Of a stretch of DNA of 23,757 nt, positions 1 through 8,833 are shown piece after piece (within the stretch, counting starts at the first letter, position 1; each line of letters begins with the position of its first letter). The DNA is from Pelargonium nanum. Its lineage: Eukaryota > Streptophyta > Magnoliopsida > Geraniales > Geraniaceae. The stretch is taken from positions 1-23,757 of the forward strand of contig JAYMTF010001386.1 in the NCBI GenBank assembly GCA_036897485.1. The letters run 5' to 3'. Both the position numbers and the translations under genes were made by a program. The notes beneath the pieces were generated by a model that saw only the letters and a list, made by a program, of their open reading frames with translations, was not told where the DNA came from and made no database searches.

Positions 1-60
1 TTTTAGAAGTTACTTTGAAGCCGTTTTTGGCTTTTGAGTAGTGTTACCAAACAAGCCCCA
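1..60. mobile_element. Probable end of a MITE-like DNA transposon, cut by window edge
   Basis: Read on the minus strand, this stretch begins with GGGCTTGTTTGGTAACAC and continues into an A/C-rich run. Plant non-autonomous hAT or Harbinger elements often have termini of this GGGC-TTTGG-TAACAC kind. The other end would lie left of the window, so neither the inverted repeat nor the target duplication can be checked. Confidence 0.3.
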
Positions 61-421
61 AAATCAATAATAAATCTAAAGAATGTCAAGTTTCTGAGGA
101 TATCTTAGAGCGAGTAAACAAGTCGGGCTAGAAACACAAATACCTCTTGTTGTTTCATACCCCAAATTATCAAGTCAAGTCAACGATGGTCCGTGTTGGC
201 AGGCTACGATCAAGCAAAAACCGCACAGGCTCAATTCCTAATAGATAGAACAGAAAACATTATTATTGGGTAACTTTTCATTGAAACGGGGTACATTATT
301 AATTTATTATCGAGTCAGATCAATAATGACACGTAAGTTGTTATCTATCAGTCTATTTTACCAGCTCTAGTTGCTACAGTGAGACCCTCTCCTATTGGAA
401 ATAGCTATATATAATATTCAG

Positions 422-446
422 ATATATATATATATATATATATATT
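422..446. repeat. (AT)n microsatellite
   Basis: About twelve AT dinucleotides in a row, just upstream of the tRNA-Glu relic. Similar (AT)n runs lie in SF3B4 introns at about 5986-6006 and 7663-7682. Confidence 0.9.
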
Positions 447-463
447 ACAGAAAAATTGTCAAA

Positions 464-527
464 TCCGGTGTAGTCTAGTTGGTGAGGATACTCGGCTCTC
501 ACCCGGGTTCAAGTCCCGGCAACGGAA
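464..527 (+). pseudogene. tRNA-Glu(CTC) pseudogene with anticodon-arm deletion
   Basis: The stretch keeps a D-arm/A-box (TAGTCTAGTTGGTGAGGATA), the anticodon region CTCGGCTCTCAC and a full T-arm/B-box (CCCGGGTTCAAGTCCCGG) with acceptor strand CAACGGA and discriminator A. A plant tRNA-Glu(CTC) is normally about 73 nt. This copy is 64 nt, because the 3' side of the anticodon stem and the variable loop (about 9 nt, normally like CGAGAGACC) are missing. The 5' acceptor strand is TCCGGTG where TCCGTTG would pair, leaving one mismatch. A T6 run follows within a few bases, like a pol III terminator. It cannot fold an anticodon stem, so I call it a pseudogene. The comparison with the intact gene is from memory. 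Confidence 0.85.
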
Positions 528-539
528 CATTTTTTATTT

Positions 540-579
540 ATTTTCCCGGGAAAATGTTTTTTTTTTTTTCTCGAGAAAA
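540..579. repeat. Pair of short perfect palindromes around a poly-T tract
   Basis: ATTTTCCCGGGAAAAT (540-555) is a perfect 16-bp palindrome. After a T run, TTTTCTCGAGAAAA (566-579) is a perfect 14-bp palindrome of the same TTTTC-N-GAAAA design. They lie 66-105 bp before the PPR start codon, so they may be promoter or 5'UTR elements. The TTTCCCGG core resembles E2F-type sites, which is a weak resemblance only. Confidence 0.6.
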
Positions 580-644
580 TATCAAAATTCAGTATTTTAT
601 CATTTGGCTCCGAAGTGAGAACTGATATATCATCGGCTCAGCCA

Positions 645-2976
645 ATGATAGCTACTACTCTTCTTCTCCAACTGTTTCCGGCGAGACCAATTCCGTCACT
701 GTCTCGCCGGAAACCGTCGCGACGAGCACTAACGGTCACTACTTGCGGTGGCGGGGCTGCATACAAGCACAGTGGCCGTTTTCTCACTTCCCTCGCCACC
801 GTCGCCGGCGCCGGAGACGATTCCGCCACCGACCGATTGATTCGGAGATTCGTGAAATCGTCTTCTAAATCAGTTACTCTCACTGCTCTTTCTCGTCTCC
901 TCTCACTTGACAATGTCTCGCACGCCAATCTCTCCTCTCTCGCTCTTCCGGTGAGTTTTTGCTGTTTGGCTGCCCGGAAAATTTGCTGGGAAAGTTTGGA
1001 TTTTTTTGTTTGTTTTGTTATGGGTTTTTGGTTTTGGGAAATGGGTAGGGGTTGTATTGATTGAAGGTAACAAGTTTGGTTGCAGTTTCTCTTTTCTTTC
1101 TCTTAGGCATTTTCTCAGTAACCAAACAGGAATGAAGTCTTATCATTAGGCTATGTGATGCTTAATTTTGTTATGGGTTTTTGGTTTTGATAAATGGGCA
1201 GTGGTTGTCTTGATTGAAGGTAACAAGTTTGGCTGCAATTTTTGGTGTGTTGAATTTTTTTTTCCTTTTCTATCTCTTAAGGCAATTTTCTCAGTAGCCA
1301 AACAGGCGAAAATTGTATCTTTTGTGTTTGTAAATGAAGTCTTATTACCAGAGCAGGTTGGGTCAAGCTATTTAAGCGTTTTGGATTAGCTTTGAGGTCT
1401 CATGTTTGAGTCTTCCTGCTAACGGTATGGGGTGTGCATTTTCTCATTAACCAAACAGGCATTTGTATCTTTGTGGTTTGTTTTTTTAGATCAAATTGTT
1501 ATAGTTAATCATGTGAAATCCAATTTCTGTTACTTTTTTTTCTTAGGCATTTTCTCATTAACCAAACAGGCATTTGATATATCTTTGTGGTTTTTTTTAG
1601 ATCAAATCTTTGTGGTTTGTTAGTGAAGTCTTTATTAGTTAGTTTATGTGATGTTTAAGAAAAGCTAACAAGTTTGGTTGGAATTTCTGGTTTATTCATT
1701 CGAGAGTTCAATTTTGTACTTTTCCCTCTTAGGTGGCATTTTCTCAGTAACCAAACAGGAAATTCCATACTTGTGTGTGTTTGTAAATGAAGTCTTATTA
1801 GCCTATGTGAGAATTCAGTTTTTACTTTCTTGGGTATTTTCTCAGTAACCAAACAGACAATTGATGTCTCGTTGTGATGTGCATTGTTGTTTACAGTTGT
1901 ACTCGCAAATTACCGAAGCATCTTGGTTCAGTTGGAACCCTAAGCTAGTCGCGGAGGTCATTGCTTTGCTCGAAAAACAAGGTCTGCACCGCGAAGCACA
2001 AATCTTGTTCTCTGATGCCTTTTCCAAGACTATGCATCAAGAGCGAGACATGGCTTATCTTTTCTCGAATTTGATCAATTTTCACTCCAAACACAAGAAC
2101 AAACGCGGGTTTGATGATTTGTGTTCTCGTCTGACTCAAATCCTACGCTCTACCAAATCGAGCTATGTGAGACGCCAATGTTATGAATCTTTGGTTGTCG
2201 GGTTCTGCGAAATGGGTCAGCCTCGTGAAGCGGAGGACGTGATCGAAGAAATGAAAGAAAAAGGACTCACACCTTCAAAACAAATTTTTAAGTATGTTGT
2301 GTACGCGTATGGACAATTAGGGTCTTTCGAAGAAATGTCAAGGAGTGTGCAGAAAATGGAGCAAGCCGGGTTTGCTGGGGACATTATATGCTCCAACATG
2401 ATTCTTTCGTCGTATGGAGCTCACGGGAAGCTCGTGGAAATGGTTTCTTGGCTTCGGCTAATGAAAAGCTCGGGGATTGATCTCTCGATCCAGACTTACA
2501 ACACAGTCTTGAAATCGTGCCCGGTGTTCATGTCTTCGCTACAAGACTTGAAAACGCTTCCCGTTTCCTTGGAGGGATTGGAGCAAATTATTGATTCCCA
2601 CGAGGGTTTAGTAGTCAAAGAATTGGTGGGTTCTTCGGTTTTGGAGGGCTCCATGGTATGGGGCGATTCGGAGGTGAAGTTGGATCTTCATGGAATGCAC
2701 TCGGGATCGGCGTATTTGATCATGTTGCAATGGATGCAGGAGATGCAACATAGGCTTGGGAACGGTAATTGCACGGTTCCAGCTCAAGTTTCGGTGATTT
2801 CCGGGTCGGGAAAGCATAGCGTTGTGAGAGGCAAGTCGCCGGTGAAGGAAATGGTGAAGGAGTTGATGATCAGAACTAAAAGTCCTATGAAAATTGATAG
2901 GCAAAATATTGGGTGTTTTGTTGCTAAAACTAAGGTTGTGAAGAAATGGTTGAATTCATCTGTGAAAATTGCTTGA
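645..2976 (+). CDS. Pentatricopeptide repeat protein with C-terminal SMR domain, organelle-targeted
   Basis: Two exons, 645-950 and 1897-2976, give a 461-residue protein. The donor is CCG|GTGAGT, the acceptor is TTTACAG|TTG, and the phase is 0 on both sides. The ATG at 645 is the first in frame. The N-terminus is rich in Ser, Arg and Ala and nearly free of acid, like a plastid or mitochondrial transit peptide. Helical PPR-type repeats follow, for example the stretch with GFCEMGQPREAEDVIEEMKE and the next containing YAYGQLGSFEEMSRSVQKM. Near the C-terminus, LDLHGM (about 364-369) and SGSGKHS (about 404-410) are the two signature motifs of an SMR domain. PPR proteins bind organellar RNA; SMR domains can act as nucleases, and the role here is unknown. 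It resembles Arabidopsis At2g17033 as I recall it. It converges with the S1-type gene to its right. Confidence 0.9.
1018..1856 (+). repeat. Intronic tandem repeat carrying six acceptor-like blocks
   Basis: The PPR intron (951-1896) contains the 20-base block TTTTCTCAGTAACCAAACAG or a near copy six times, ending at 1129, 1305, 1458, 1569, 1758 and 1856. Most copies follow a pyrimidine tract and a TTAG. A longer shared unit, including GGTAACAAGTTTGG and TTATGGGTTTTTGGTTTTG, recurs at 1018 and 1170, giving a period near 152. AATGAAGTCTTAT also recurs (about 1131, 1333, 1788). The spacing is uneven, as expected after deletions within an old duplication. Confidence 0.85.
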
Positions 2977-3252
2977 CCTAAATTCTTGACACATTGTGGA
3001 AATTTTGTGTTATTTTGATTTGATGTGTACACATGTATACCAAATGGCAAAAAAGATAATTCAAAACAAAAATCAAATTTGCTATCAATATTATAAAAAA
3101 ATAGGTAAATTTTAGAACACGCTTTCAAATTTCAATAGATTTATTCAATCAAGCTCAATTCTAACAACATTGATACGAACGACTACCTACACAGTCACCA
3201 AACTATTATCGTCCAACACAAATTCCTAAACTCTAATTTCATGATTGTCACT
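2977..3252. other. Convergent 3' intergenic spacer
   Basis: AT-rich DNA between the stop codons of the PPR gene (+) and the S1-type gene (-). It must hold both 3'UTRs and polyadenylation signals. I see no further gene. Confidence 0.6.
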
Positions 3253-3684
3253 TCAAAACTCCCAATCATACTTAAACTCATCTCTTCCCTCTGGCTTGTT
3301 CCTCAAGTAAATCCCATCATCTCTCACTTTCCAATCACAAGTATCATGCAAGCACCTAAAGTACAAGTCCTCACTAGGCCAAAACACCTTCACATTGGCA
3401 TGATCCATGTCCTTGCTCATGTAGCACCAAAATAGGGTGTTCCGGAGGAGGTTGAGCCGGAAAGACCACCGGAAATTGGCTCCGGCGGGGACTCGCCGAA
3501 GCCCGAGATCGGTGTCTTTGGATTGGCAATGGAGGGTCAAAATCTTCTTGTTGGTGAATTCATTGTGGATTGTGACATTGAATTTGAACCCCCAAAATAT
3601 TTGGGGGTGTTGTTGCTCTTGTTGTGTGGCTAAGGCCATGACAAGGAGGTGAAAAATCACATAGCTTTTGAGGAAAATACTCAT
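3253..3684 (-). CDS. S1/SPH-family secreted protein (self-incompatibility protein S1 homologue)
   Basis: A single exon encodes 143 residues. The reading frame stays open further upstream, but the ATG at 3684 is preferred because it puts a signal peptide (MSIFLKSYVIFHLLVMALAT) at the N-terminus. The mature part has the S1 fold features: an F/W-rich first strand (GFKFNVTIHNEF), LTLHCQSKDTDLG, a GANFRWSF strand, LFWCYM and a C-terminal YFRCLHDTCDW. The four cysteines at about 53, 87, 111 and 116 match the conserved disulfide pattern. Family members are small secreted proteins of about 110-150 residues. The poppy founder is a stigma self-incompatibility signal, while most plant homologues have no known role. 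A minus-strand TATA box lies about 77 bp upstream of the ATG. Cell-surface or apoplastic action is inferred from the signal peptide. Confidence 0.9.
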   Translation of the reverse strand: MSIFLKSYVIFHLLVMALATQQEQQHPQIFWGFKFNVTIHNEFTNKKILTLHCQSKDTDLGLRRVPAGANFRWSFRLNLLRNTLFWCYMSKDMDHANVKVFWPSEDLYFRCLHDTCDWKVRDDGIYLRNKPEGRDEFKYDWEF

Positions 3685-3760
3685 ATTTTTTGTTTGTGAA
3701 AAATATAAAATTGGGTGTTTTTGTTGAGTTGGGTTTGTGATTTTGAAGCTATTTGTGCAA

Positions 3761-3769
3761 TTTTTATAG
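3761..3769 (-). promoter_or_regulatory. TATA box of the S1/SPH gene
   Basis: CTATAAAAA on the minus strand, about 77 bp upstream of the chosen ATG (3684). This spacing leaves room for a short leader and supports that start over the upstream in-frame ATG at 3795, which would lie upstream of the TATA box. Confidence 0.6.
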
Positions 3770-4662
3770 TTGAGAATGAGAAATGGCATGGCCATTATTT
3801 ATTGTGGCATGCAAAGGGTTTTATGTTATGGCAAAACTTGTTTAATGGTATCATAAATGTGAAATGTGAAGGGACAATAAAAAAAACTTAATTGAAAGTA
3901 ACAATTATAATATGTGACCAATCAATCAATTTTGTTTATCAATTTTACTATTACGCATAAAAAAAAAAATCAATCCACTCAGCATAAATTCTTTCTATAT
4001 AATTAAAAAAATCAATTAATTCCAAATTTTCACTTGAAAAATACAATATAAGAATATTGTTATAATCATTATATAAAGAAAGAAAAAAATATGTCAATCT
4101 TTAATGAGTTGAGACTCATCCTGAGTTAACGGGAAGATGTCACATTCCGTTCGAATTCAAGTTTTTGTGTTGTGTGAAGCTCAACCATTAATTGTTTGAG
4201 AATACGAGGTATTGACTTTGAGTTTCAAGAAAAATAGTTTTGTTTACACTTAAGAATTTAACCACTAACTACTTGAGAATACGAGGTATTGACTTTGAGT
4301 TTCAAGAAACATAGTTTCGTTTACAATCAATAAAAAAAATTGTTATTGTAGTCCTTCCTCGCTCGAATGTGGATTAGTTTGAATACGGATTGGTTAAAAG
4401 AAATGGGAAATCCAACAAGAAACCAAAATTCAAATAGTCCAAGCCCTACTTGAAGGCCACTTGCTCTTTACAATCATTATGCTCAACTATTTCCAAAATT
4501 GTACCAACTCTGCAATGCCAAAAATATTCTACATTGAACAACAAAACATGCTAAATCCATCACTTGAATCCACGTAATTATAAATCCATCCTTGGCAATA
4601 CAATTTTTCTAAATCACTCTAATTCTTAATGAGGATCATCCATATGCTTGATCACAAACTCT
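3770..4662. other. Intergenic spacer with a 66-bp direct duplication
   Basis: AT-rich spacer between the S1-type promoter and the SF3B4 stop codon. It holds the direct repeat at 4183-4325 and the SF3B4 3'UTR near 4500-4662. No coding region was recognised. Confidence 0.5.
4183..4325. repeat. Two-copy direct repeat
   Basis: Copies at 4183-4248 and 4260-4325 share GAGAATACGAGGTATTGACT and the next 30 bases with few changes. The period is 77 bp. It looks like a simple local duplication. Confidence 0.85.
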
Positions 4663-7600
4663 TTAAGACGGTGGTGGTGGAGGCATTTGCATTTGTTGCA
4701 TCGGTGGCCTCCCGAGCAGCTGCTGAGGTGGAGGAGGCGGCATCCGCCATTGGGGTGGAGGCATTCCTCCTCCCATTGGTGGCGGGGGTGGTCTCATCGG
4801 ACCTCCTTGATGAGGTGGCATTTGCATGTTGTTAGGAGGAGGCCGATACTGCATTGGTGGAGGCATGCCATGGGGCGGAACTCCGTGACCTTGTTGGGGT
4901 GGCTGACCCTGCCAAGGCTGTTGGCCCGCTAGGTGCATTGGTGGAAACATTGCACCTTGTGGCGGTGGAGGTGGACGGTGAACTTGCATTGGCGGCGGGA
5001 CCCCATTTGGGAATGGGCGAGGTGGCACTGGAGCAATGGCTGTGTTGTTGACCTGTGGAACGTTGGTGAGCGATGGAGGCCCACTGGCGAACAACGTGTG
5101 AGGCCTGCTCTTTTGGGTACCCGGGTTGCTTGCAGCCAAAACTCTCTCTGCATCATAATATTATCAATGTGCGAACAGAGAAGATAATTGAATCCTAAAC
5201 TAATCGATAACTAGTTCTAGTACCCAAAATATGCATACTCGGACATGGTTGCACACACAATACAGAAGAAATTGAAATCCCTTGTGACATTTCTCGAATC
5301 TTGACTGTCATTTCTGTGGAAAAAATGGCCAGGTAGGTTCCCGAACTTCCAAAGAGCTACCGAATTAATCCATAAACTTTATAAAGGCCAGAAAGGTCCC
5401 TAAACTTAGTTTTGGGGTCAATATAGTCCTTGTCATTAAATAAATATTGATTGACTGTGACTAACAACAAGGACTGTTTGACTCCAAAACTCACAGTTCA
5501 GGGACCATTTTGGCTTCTTTGAAGTTCATGAACTAAATCAGTATCTTTTTGAATGCTCTGAGGACCTTTATGACAATTTTTTCTTTTCTATTTCTATTGT
5601 AAGTAAGTTCTAATTTCAAGTCCTGCTAGCATCTACCATGGCTTTCTTATATGAAAAGCAACAGGTTATTAAGGAAAAGTCTCACCTGCTGGAGTACCGT
5701 GGCGTTCTCCTTTCGTATCTTTCTTATATGCATATGACACTGTTATTTGGCGATTGCAAAGATATTGGCCATTCATTGCCTTGTACACAAAGAACAAAAC
5801 TCAATCAGCTCTCCAGCATGATAACATTATCAATTAGGTTTGGTTTAGGATTTTCATGGTAAAGTAAAATGACTTCCTATTCTCATTCTAGTTCATTTGG
5901 GATTTGAGCCAAATTAAGTGTTTGGAAGACCCAAGAATTTCCATTTTGCGACTCAAATCCAACTAAATTCTAAACATGCAAAAAAATATATATATATATA
6001 TATATAATGTAGCTTATTTAGACAAATATAATAGGTTCGATTAAAACATGACTCTTCAACTAAGCGATTCAGGTAAATGTAGCTTTTCCCTAGTCATTTG
6101 AAATTTCATGATTTTTCAAACATTATATTTGGATTTCAGTTCTAATATTCCAAATTTCATATCAAATCCAAGAATCTAAACGCAACCTAAAAGTATACTA
6201 AAAAATAGACTATTCTTACAAATCGTGTAACATTGATCCCCAAGCATTTCTTAAGCAGATTGGCCAAAATTAAAGAATAAGCATTGTAAACATACCTCAA
6301 TAGCTGAATCAGATGCCTCAAAAGAATCGTAGCTGACGAAACCAAAGCCGCGGGAATTTCCTGTATCAGGATCTCTCATTATCTGAAAAAGGATGGGATA
6401 AAAATCAGAACCCAATAACACATGAGGAATAGCTTTTTGACCCAGAGAGAACACAGTAGGATTCACATGTATATGGCATTATACAAAATACAAGTCAGTG
6501 CCTTTCTCCTTTCTAGAATGATAGAGAAAATAAAAGCATCACATTACACAAAATTAGATGCCACAAGAAAAGCTAGAAGCACGACCTTGGGATTTGTAGC
6601 GATGACTCCAAATGCACTGAAAGTGTCGTATAGAAGTTTCTCATCTACATCCTGTGTGGAATACTTGGATAAGTTACAAAAAATGAAGATATAGTACATT
6701 GTATATCGTTATAATAAAATATAACTACTTACAGGATCGAGATTCCCAATGAAAAGGTTTGCCCCTACATCCAAGCTCTTTTTATCTTGAGAGGCCTGAA
6801 AGGAGAGGAAGCAAAACACACAAACTCATCAAATTAACATATAAAAGATCTAGTATTATGGGTTCTTTAAGGGGAACCTACATACCTTGTTTACACGTAT
6901 CGGCTTCCCGTAAAGTTTAATCATATTCAGCACCTTGATTGCCTGTATTATGATTAAACAAATTAAATAAACTATTTGATGCGGATCAGATTTGGGTGCC
7001 TTAGGGTTCAGTCTAAATTGCTATCTCTTACCAAAACCTAGTAATACTTACATAGTCAGCATCTTCTTCACTTCGGAATTCAACAAACCCATACCCTTGA
7101 TGAAGGTTCGTCACTCTATCTTTAGGAACGTATACATTAACTATAACAAGAGCAAGAGAAGTTAAAGTTGTACATTTTTAAGCCATCAAAAAAGAAACTC
7201 AAACAAACGCAAAACTCTGACGCAATTGCAAGCAAGAACTTACCAACAGGGCCTGCTTGAACAAATAATTCCCATAGCAGCTCCTCACTAGCCTGCAATT
7301 AGTCAAAGAGAATATGTTATCAAATCTATTTCAACCAAAAGAAAACAAGCTCAATAGTACTATATTAAAGTCCCTCGAGCTTAAAAAATTCTTCATATTT
7401 GATGAATGTCCGACAAAAACAATAGAATCTCACTTCACGCCCTCTCTTCTCCTTAGTTTGACAAATTCAATTTTTAGCAAACTAATTTTGTAAAAGTTGA
7501 CGGTTCCTATACTTTTATACCATCTTTTCTCATTCTTTCTCAATGCTAATCATTTATATTCCCCTTCCCTCTTCTGTCATAAAATATATTTTTTCTCCAA

Positions 7601-7929
7601 GTAAAAGATCTCTTGTCCTACCAATACCAAAATATTTTACACATTCCTCGCATAAACATAACATATATATATATATATATATTCTTTCAACCCATTACTT
7701 TGTAATAGACTGTTTGAAAAATAAAAAATTACCAGAAGCTACATTTACTTGATGAATACGTTGCTAAGTTTACAGGGATTCAAAAAAACACACAAAAAAA
7801 AAAGAGCAAAAGAAACTTAGACACCTGAGGATCGAGATTGCCAACATAGGCAGTGGCCTCTTGGTTCCTCTCAGCAGCATGCTGTCCCAGTAAATTAGCT
7901 CCCACTCCAGGAGCAATTCGCGTTGTCAT
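4663..7929 (-). CDS. SF3B4: Splicing factor 3B subunit 4 (SF3B4/SAP49), complete
   Basis: Nine coding exons on the minus strand: 7929-7825, 7292-7244, 7140-7052, 6942-6886, 6795-6733, 6651-6586, 6382-6296, 5779-5686 and 5147-4663. They join in phase into 364 residues, against about 363 in Arabidopsis (At2g18510, recalled). The N-terminus [16 protein letters not shown] is typical of the plant protein. RRM1 has RNP2 AYVGNL (27-32) and RNP1 QGYGFVEF (66-73). RRM2 has RNP2 LFIGNL (114-119) and RNP1 RGFGFVSY (154-161). After about residue 204 comes a Pro/Met/Gly/Gln-rich tail ending in MPPPPPS. SF3B4 is part of the SF3b complex of U2 snRNP. It contacts pre-mRNA upstream of the branch site and partners SF3B2 in the nucleus. 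All introns are GT-AG; the donor after the 6651-6586 exon (AAG|GTCGTG) is weak. Introns hold MITE-like inserts at 5319-5583 and possibly 5918-6190. Confidence 0.95.
5319..5583. mobile_element. Fold-back MITE in an SF3B4 intron
   Basis: The ends are imperfect inverted repeats: GAAAAAATGGCCAGGTAGGT at the left and, read from the other side, GAAAAAATTGTCATAAAGGT at the right. The arms continue inward as paired motifs, such as GGTCCCTAAACTTAG against the complement of CACAGTTCAGGGACC and TAGTCCTTGT against ACAAGGACTG. The whole roughly 265 bp could fold as a long hairpin. A possible target duplication (ATTTCT...) is too weak to assign a superfamily. The insert lies in the intron between the last two coding exons. 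Confidence 0.7.
5918..6190. mobile_element. Possible MITE in an SF3B4 intron
   Basis: The left end reads AAGTGTTTGGAAGACCCAAG and the right end, on the other strand, GGTTGCGTTTAGATTCTTGG. Both match the GTTTGGATTCTTGGATTTG style of common plant MITE termini. The middle includes an (AT)n run. The inverted repeats are only roughly alike and no target duplication is clear. Confidence 0.4.
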
Positions 7930-7948
7930 CGTCAATACACTAATATCC

Positions 7949-8375
7949 ACAATAACATTGTATAAAATCATCACAACTCACTACATAACCTCTAAACTAC
8001 TACAAATTAGCCAAATAATCAATACAAATCAAATCAGTACATCAAACACCATGATCTAACTTTTAAAGAAAACAAGAGAATTTGAGCAGCACCATTCCAT
8101 ACACTCCACAAACAATATCAAATCATAAGCTCTAAACTACTACAAATTAGCCAAACAATCAGTACAAATCAAAACCAATTCATCAAACACCACTATCCAA
8201 CTTCTAAAGAAAACTAGAGAATCAGAGCAGCACCGTACCATACACTCCAGTGACTCCACAAACAATAACATTATCAAAACTTCATAACTCACTCCATAAG
8301 CCCTAAACTACTGCCAATTAGCCAACAAAATGAAATCATCAGTACAAATCAAACCAACTCATCAAACATCAATAA
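7949..8375. repeat. Three-copy tandem repeat in the SF3B4 5'UTR intron
   Basis: Units share CTAAACTACTACAAATTAGC, then a CAGTACAAATCAAA-CCAA-TCATCAAACA segment and AGAGCAGCACC-TACCATACAC. The CTAAACTAC landmark sits at about 7992, 8132 and 8303, so the period is about 140-171 bp. The third copy is partial and runs into an A/T homopolymer tract (8380-8414). The array fills much of the predicted intron 8706-7940. Confidence 0.85.
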
Positions 8376-8722
8376 CTCATTTTTTTAAAAAAAAAAATTT
8401 TAAAAAAAAAAAAAGGTGTGTAAAATCAGAATTCATGGAAGCTTGTGCATTGTTAGCTATCAAACCGGGAATTCCATTATGGCAAACATATGAAATCAGA
8501 AAAGTGTATAGAAAGTGCAGAAATCGAACGAAAAAACGCGAAAATTACGAAGATTAGCGACACAGGAAGCAGAAACAAGATAACCCTGGAAAACATATAT
8601 TTCAACCTATTTAAAGCGAAAATTAGGGCAAAATCACTTCAAATTCATCAAAACAACAGAGAAAAAGAGACAATGAGAGAGAGTGAGAGATTGTACGGTC
8701 ACTTACAGAGCAGCTAGGTTTG

Positions 8723-8736
8723 GGGTTTAGGGTTTA
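8723..8736 (-). promoter_or_regulatory. Telo-box in the SF3B4 leader
   Basis: The minus strand reads CTAAACCCTAAACC, containing the plant telo-box AAACCCTAA. This motif marks many plant translation and RNA-processing genes near their transcription start. It sits close after the predicted start, which fits its usual location. Confidence 0.7.
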
Positions 8737-8824
8737 GTGAGAGAGTATCGGTGTGAAACGAGAGCTGCCGGAGATGGAGCTTCGAGAAAGAAGGGAAAAA
8801 AAAGGCACAGACACACAGTGAATA

Positions 8825-8833
8825 GTTTATAGT
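8825..8833 (-). promoter_or_regulatory. Probable TATA box of SF3B4
   Basis: The minus strand carries ACTATAAAC, with no other TATA-like sequence nearby. It would place the transcription start near 8795-8800, just upstream of the telo-box and the predicted 5'UTR donor. Confidence 0.5.

Larger units (their letters stand above)
7930..8800 (-). other. SF3B4 5'UTR exon and 5'UTR intron (predicted)
   Basis: On the minus strand, GCTCT|GTAAGTGACC gives a strong donor after base 8707, and GGATATTAG|TGTATTG gives an acceptor before 7939, ten bases ahead of the ATG. The intron would be about 767 nt, with a first non-coding exon from about 8800 to 8707. The leader contains CTAAACCCTAAACC (telo-box). Exact ends are inferred, not observed. 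Confidence 0.6.

Noticed and set aside
638-928. Minus-strand ORF across the PPR first exon
   Set aside because: It is the GC-rich shadow of exon 1. It has no family features and exon 1 reads well on the plus strand with a transit peptide and correct splice phase.
3685-3795. Upstream in-frame extension of the S1/SPH protein
   Set aside because: The extension is polar and unlike the family. The TATA box at 3761-3769 lies downstream of that ATG, and the ATG at 3684 gives a normal signal peptide.
4100-4165. SINE-like B box (CGTTCGAATTC) in the S1/SF3B4 spacer
   Set aside because: No convincing A box and no match to the 3' region of the copy at 22450, so one short motif is not enough.
4648-4932. 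Plus-strand Trp/His/Arg-rich and Ala/Val-rich ORFs
   Set aside because: These are antisense frames of the proline-rich SF3B4 tail; the repeated CCN codons read backwards give such compositions.
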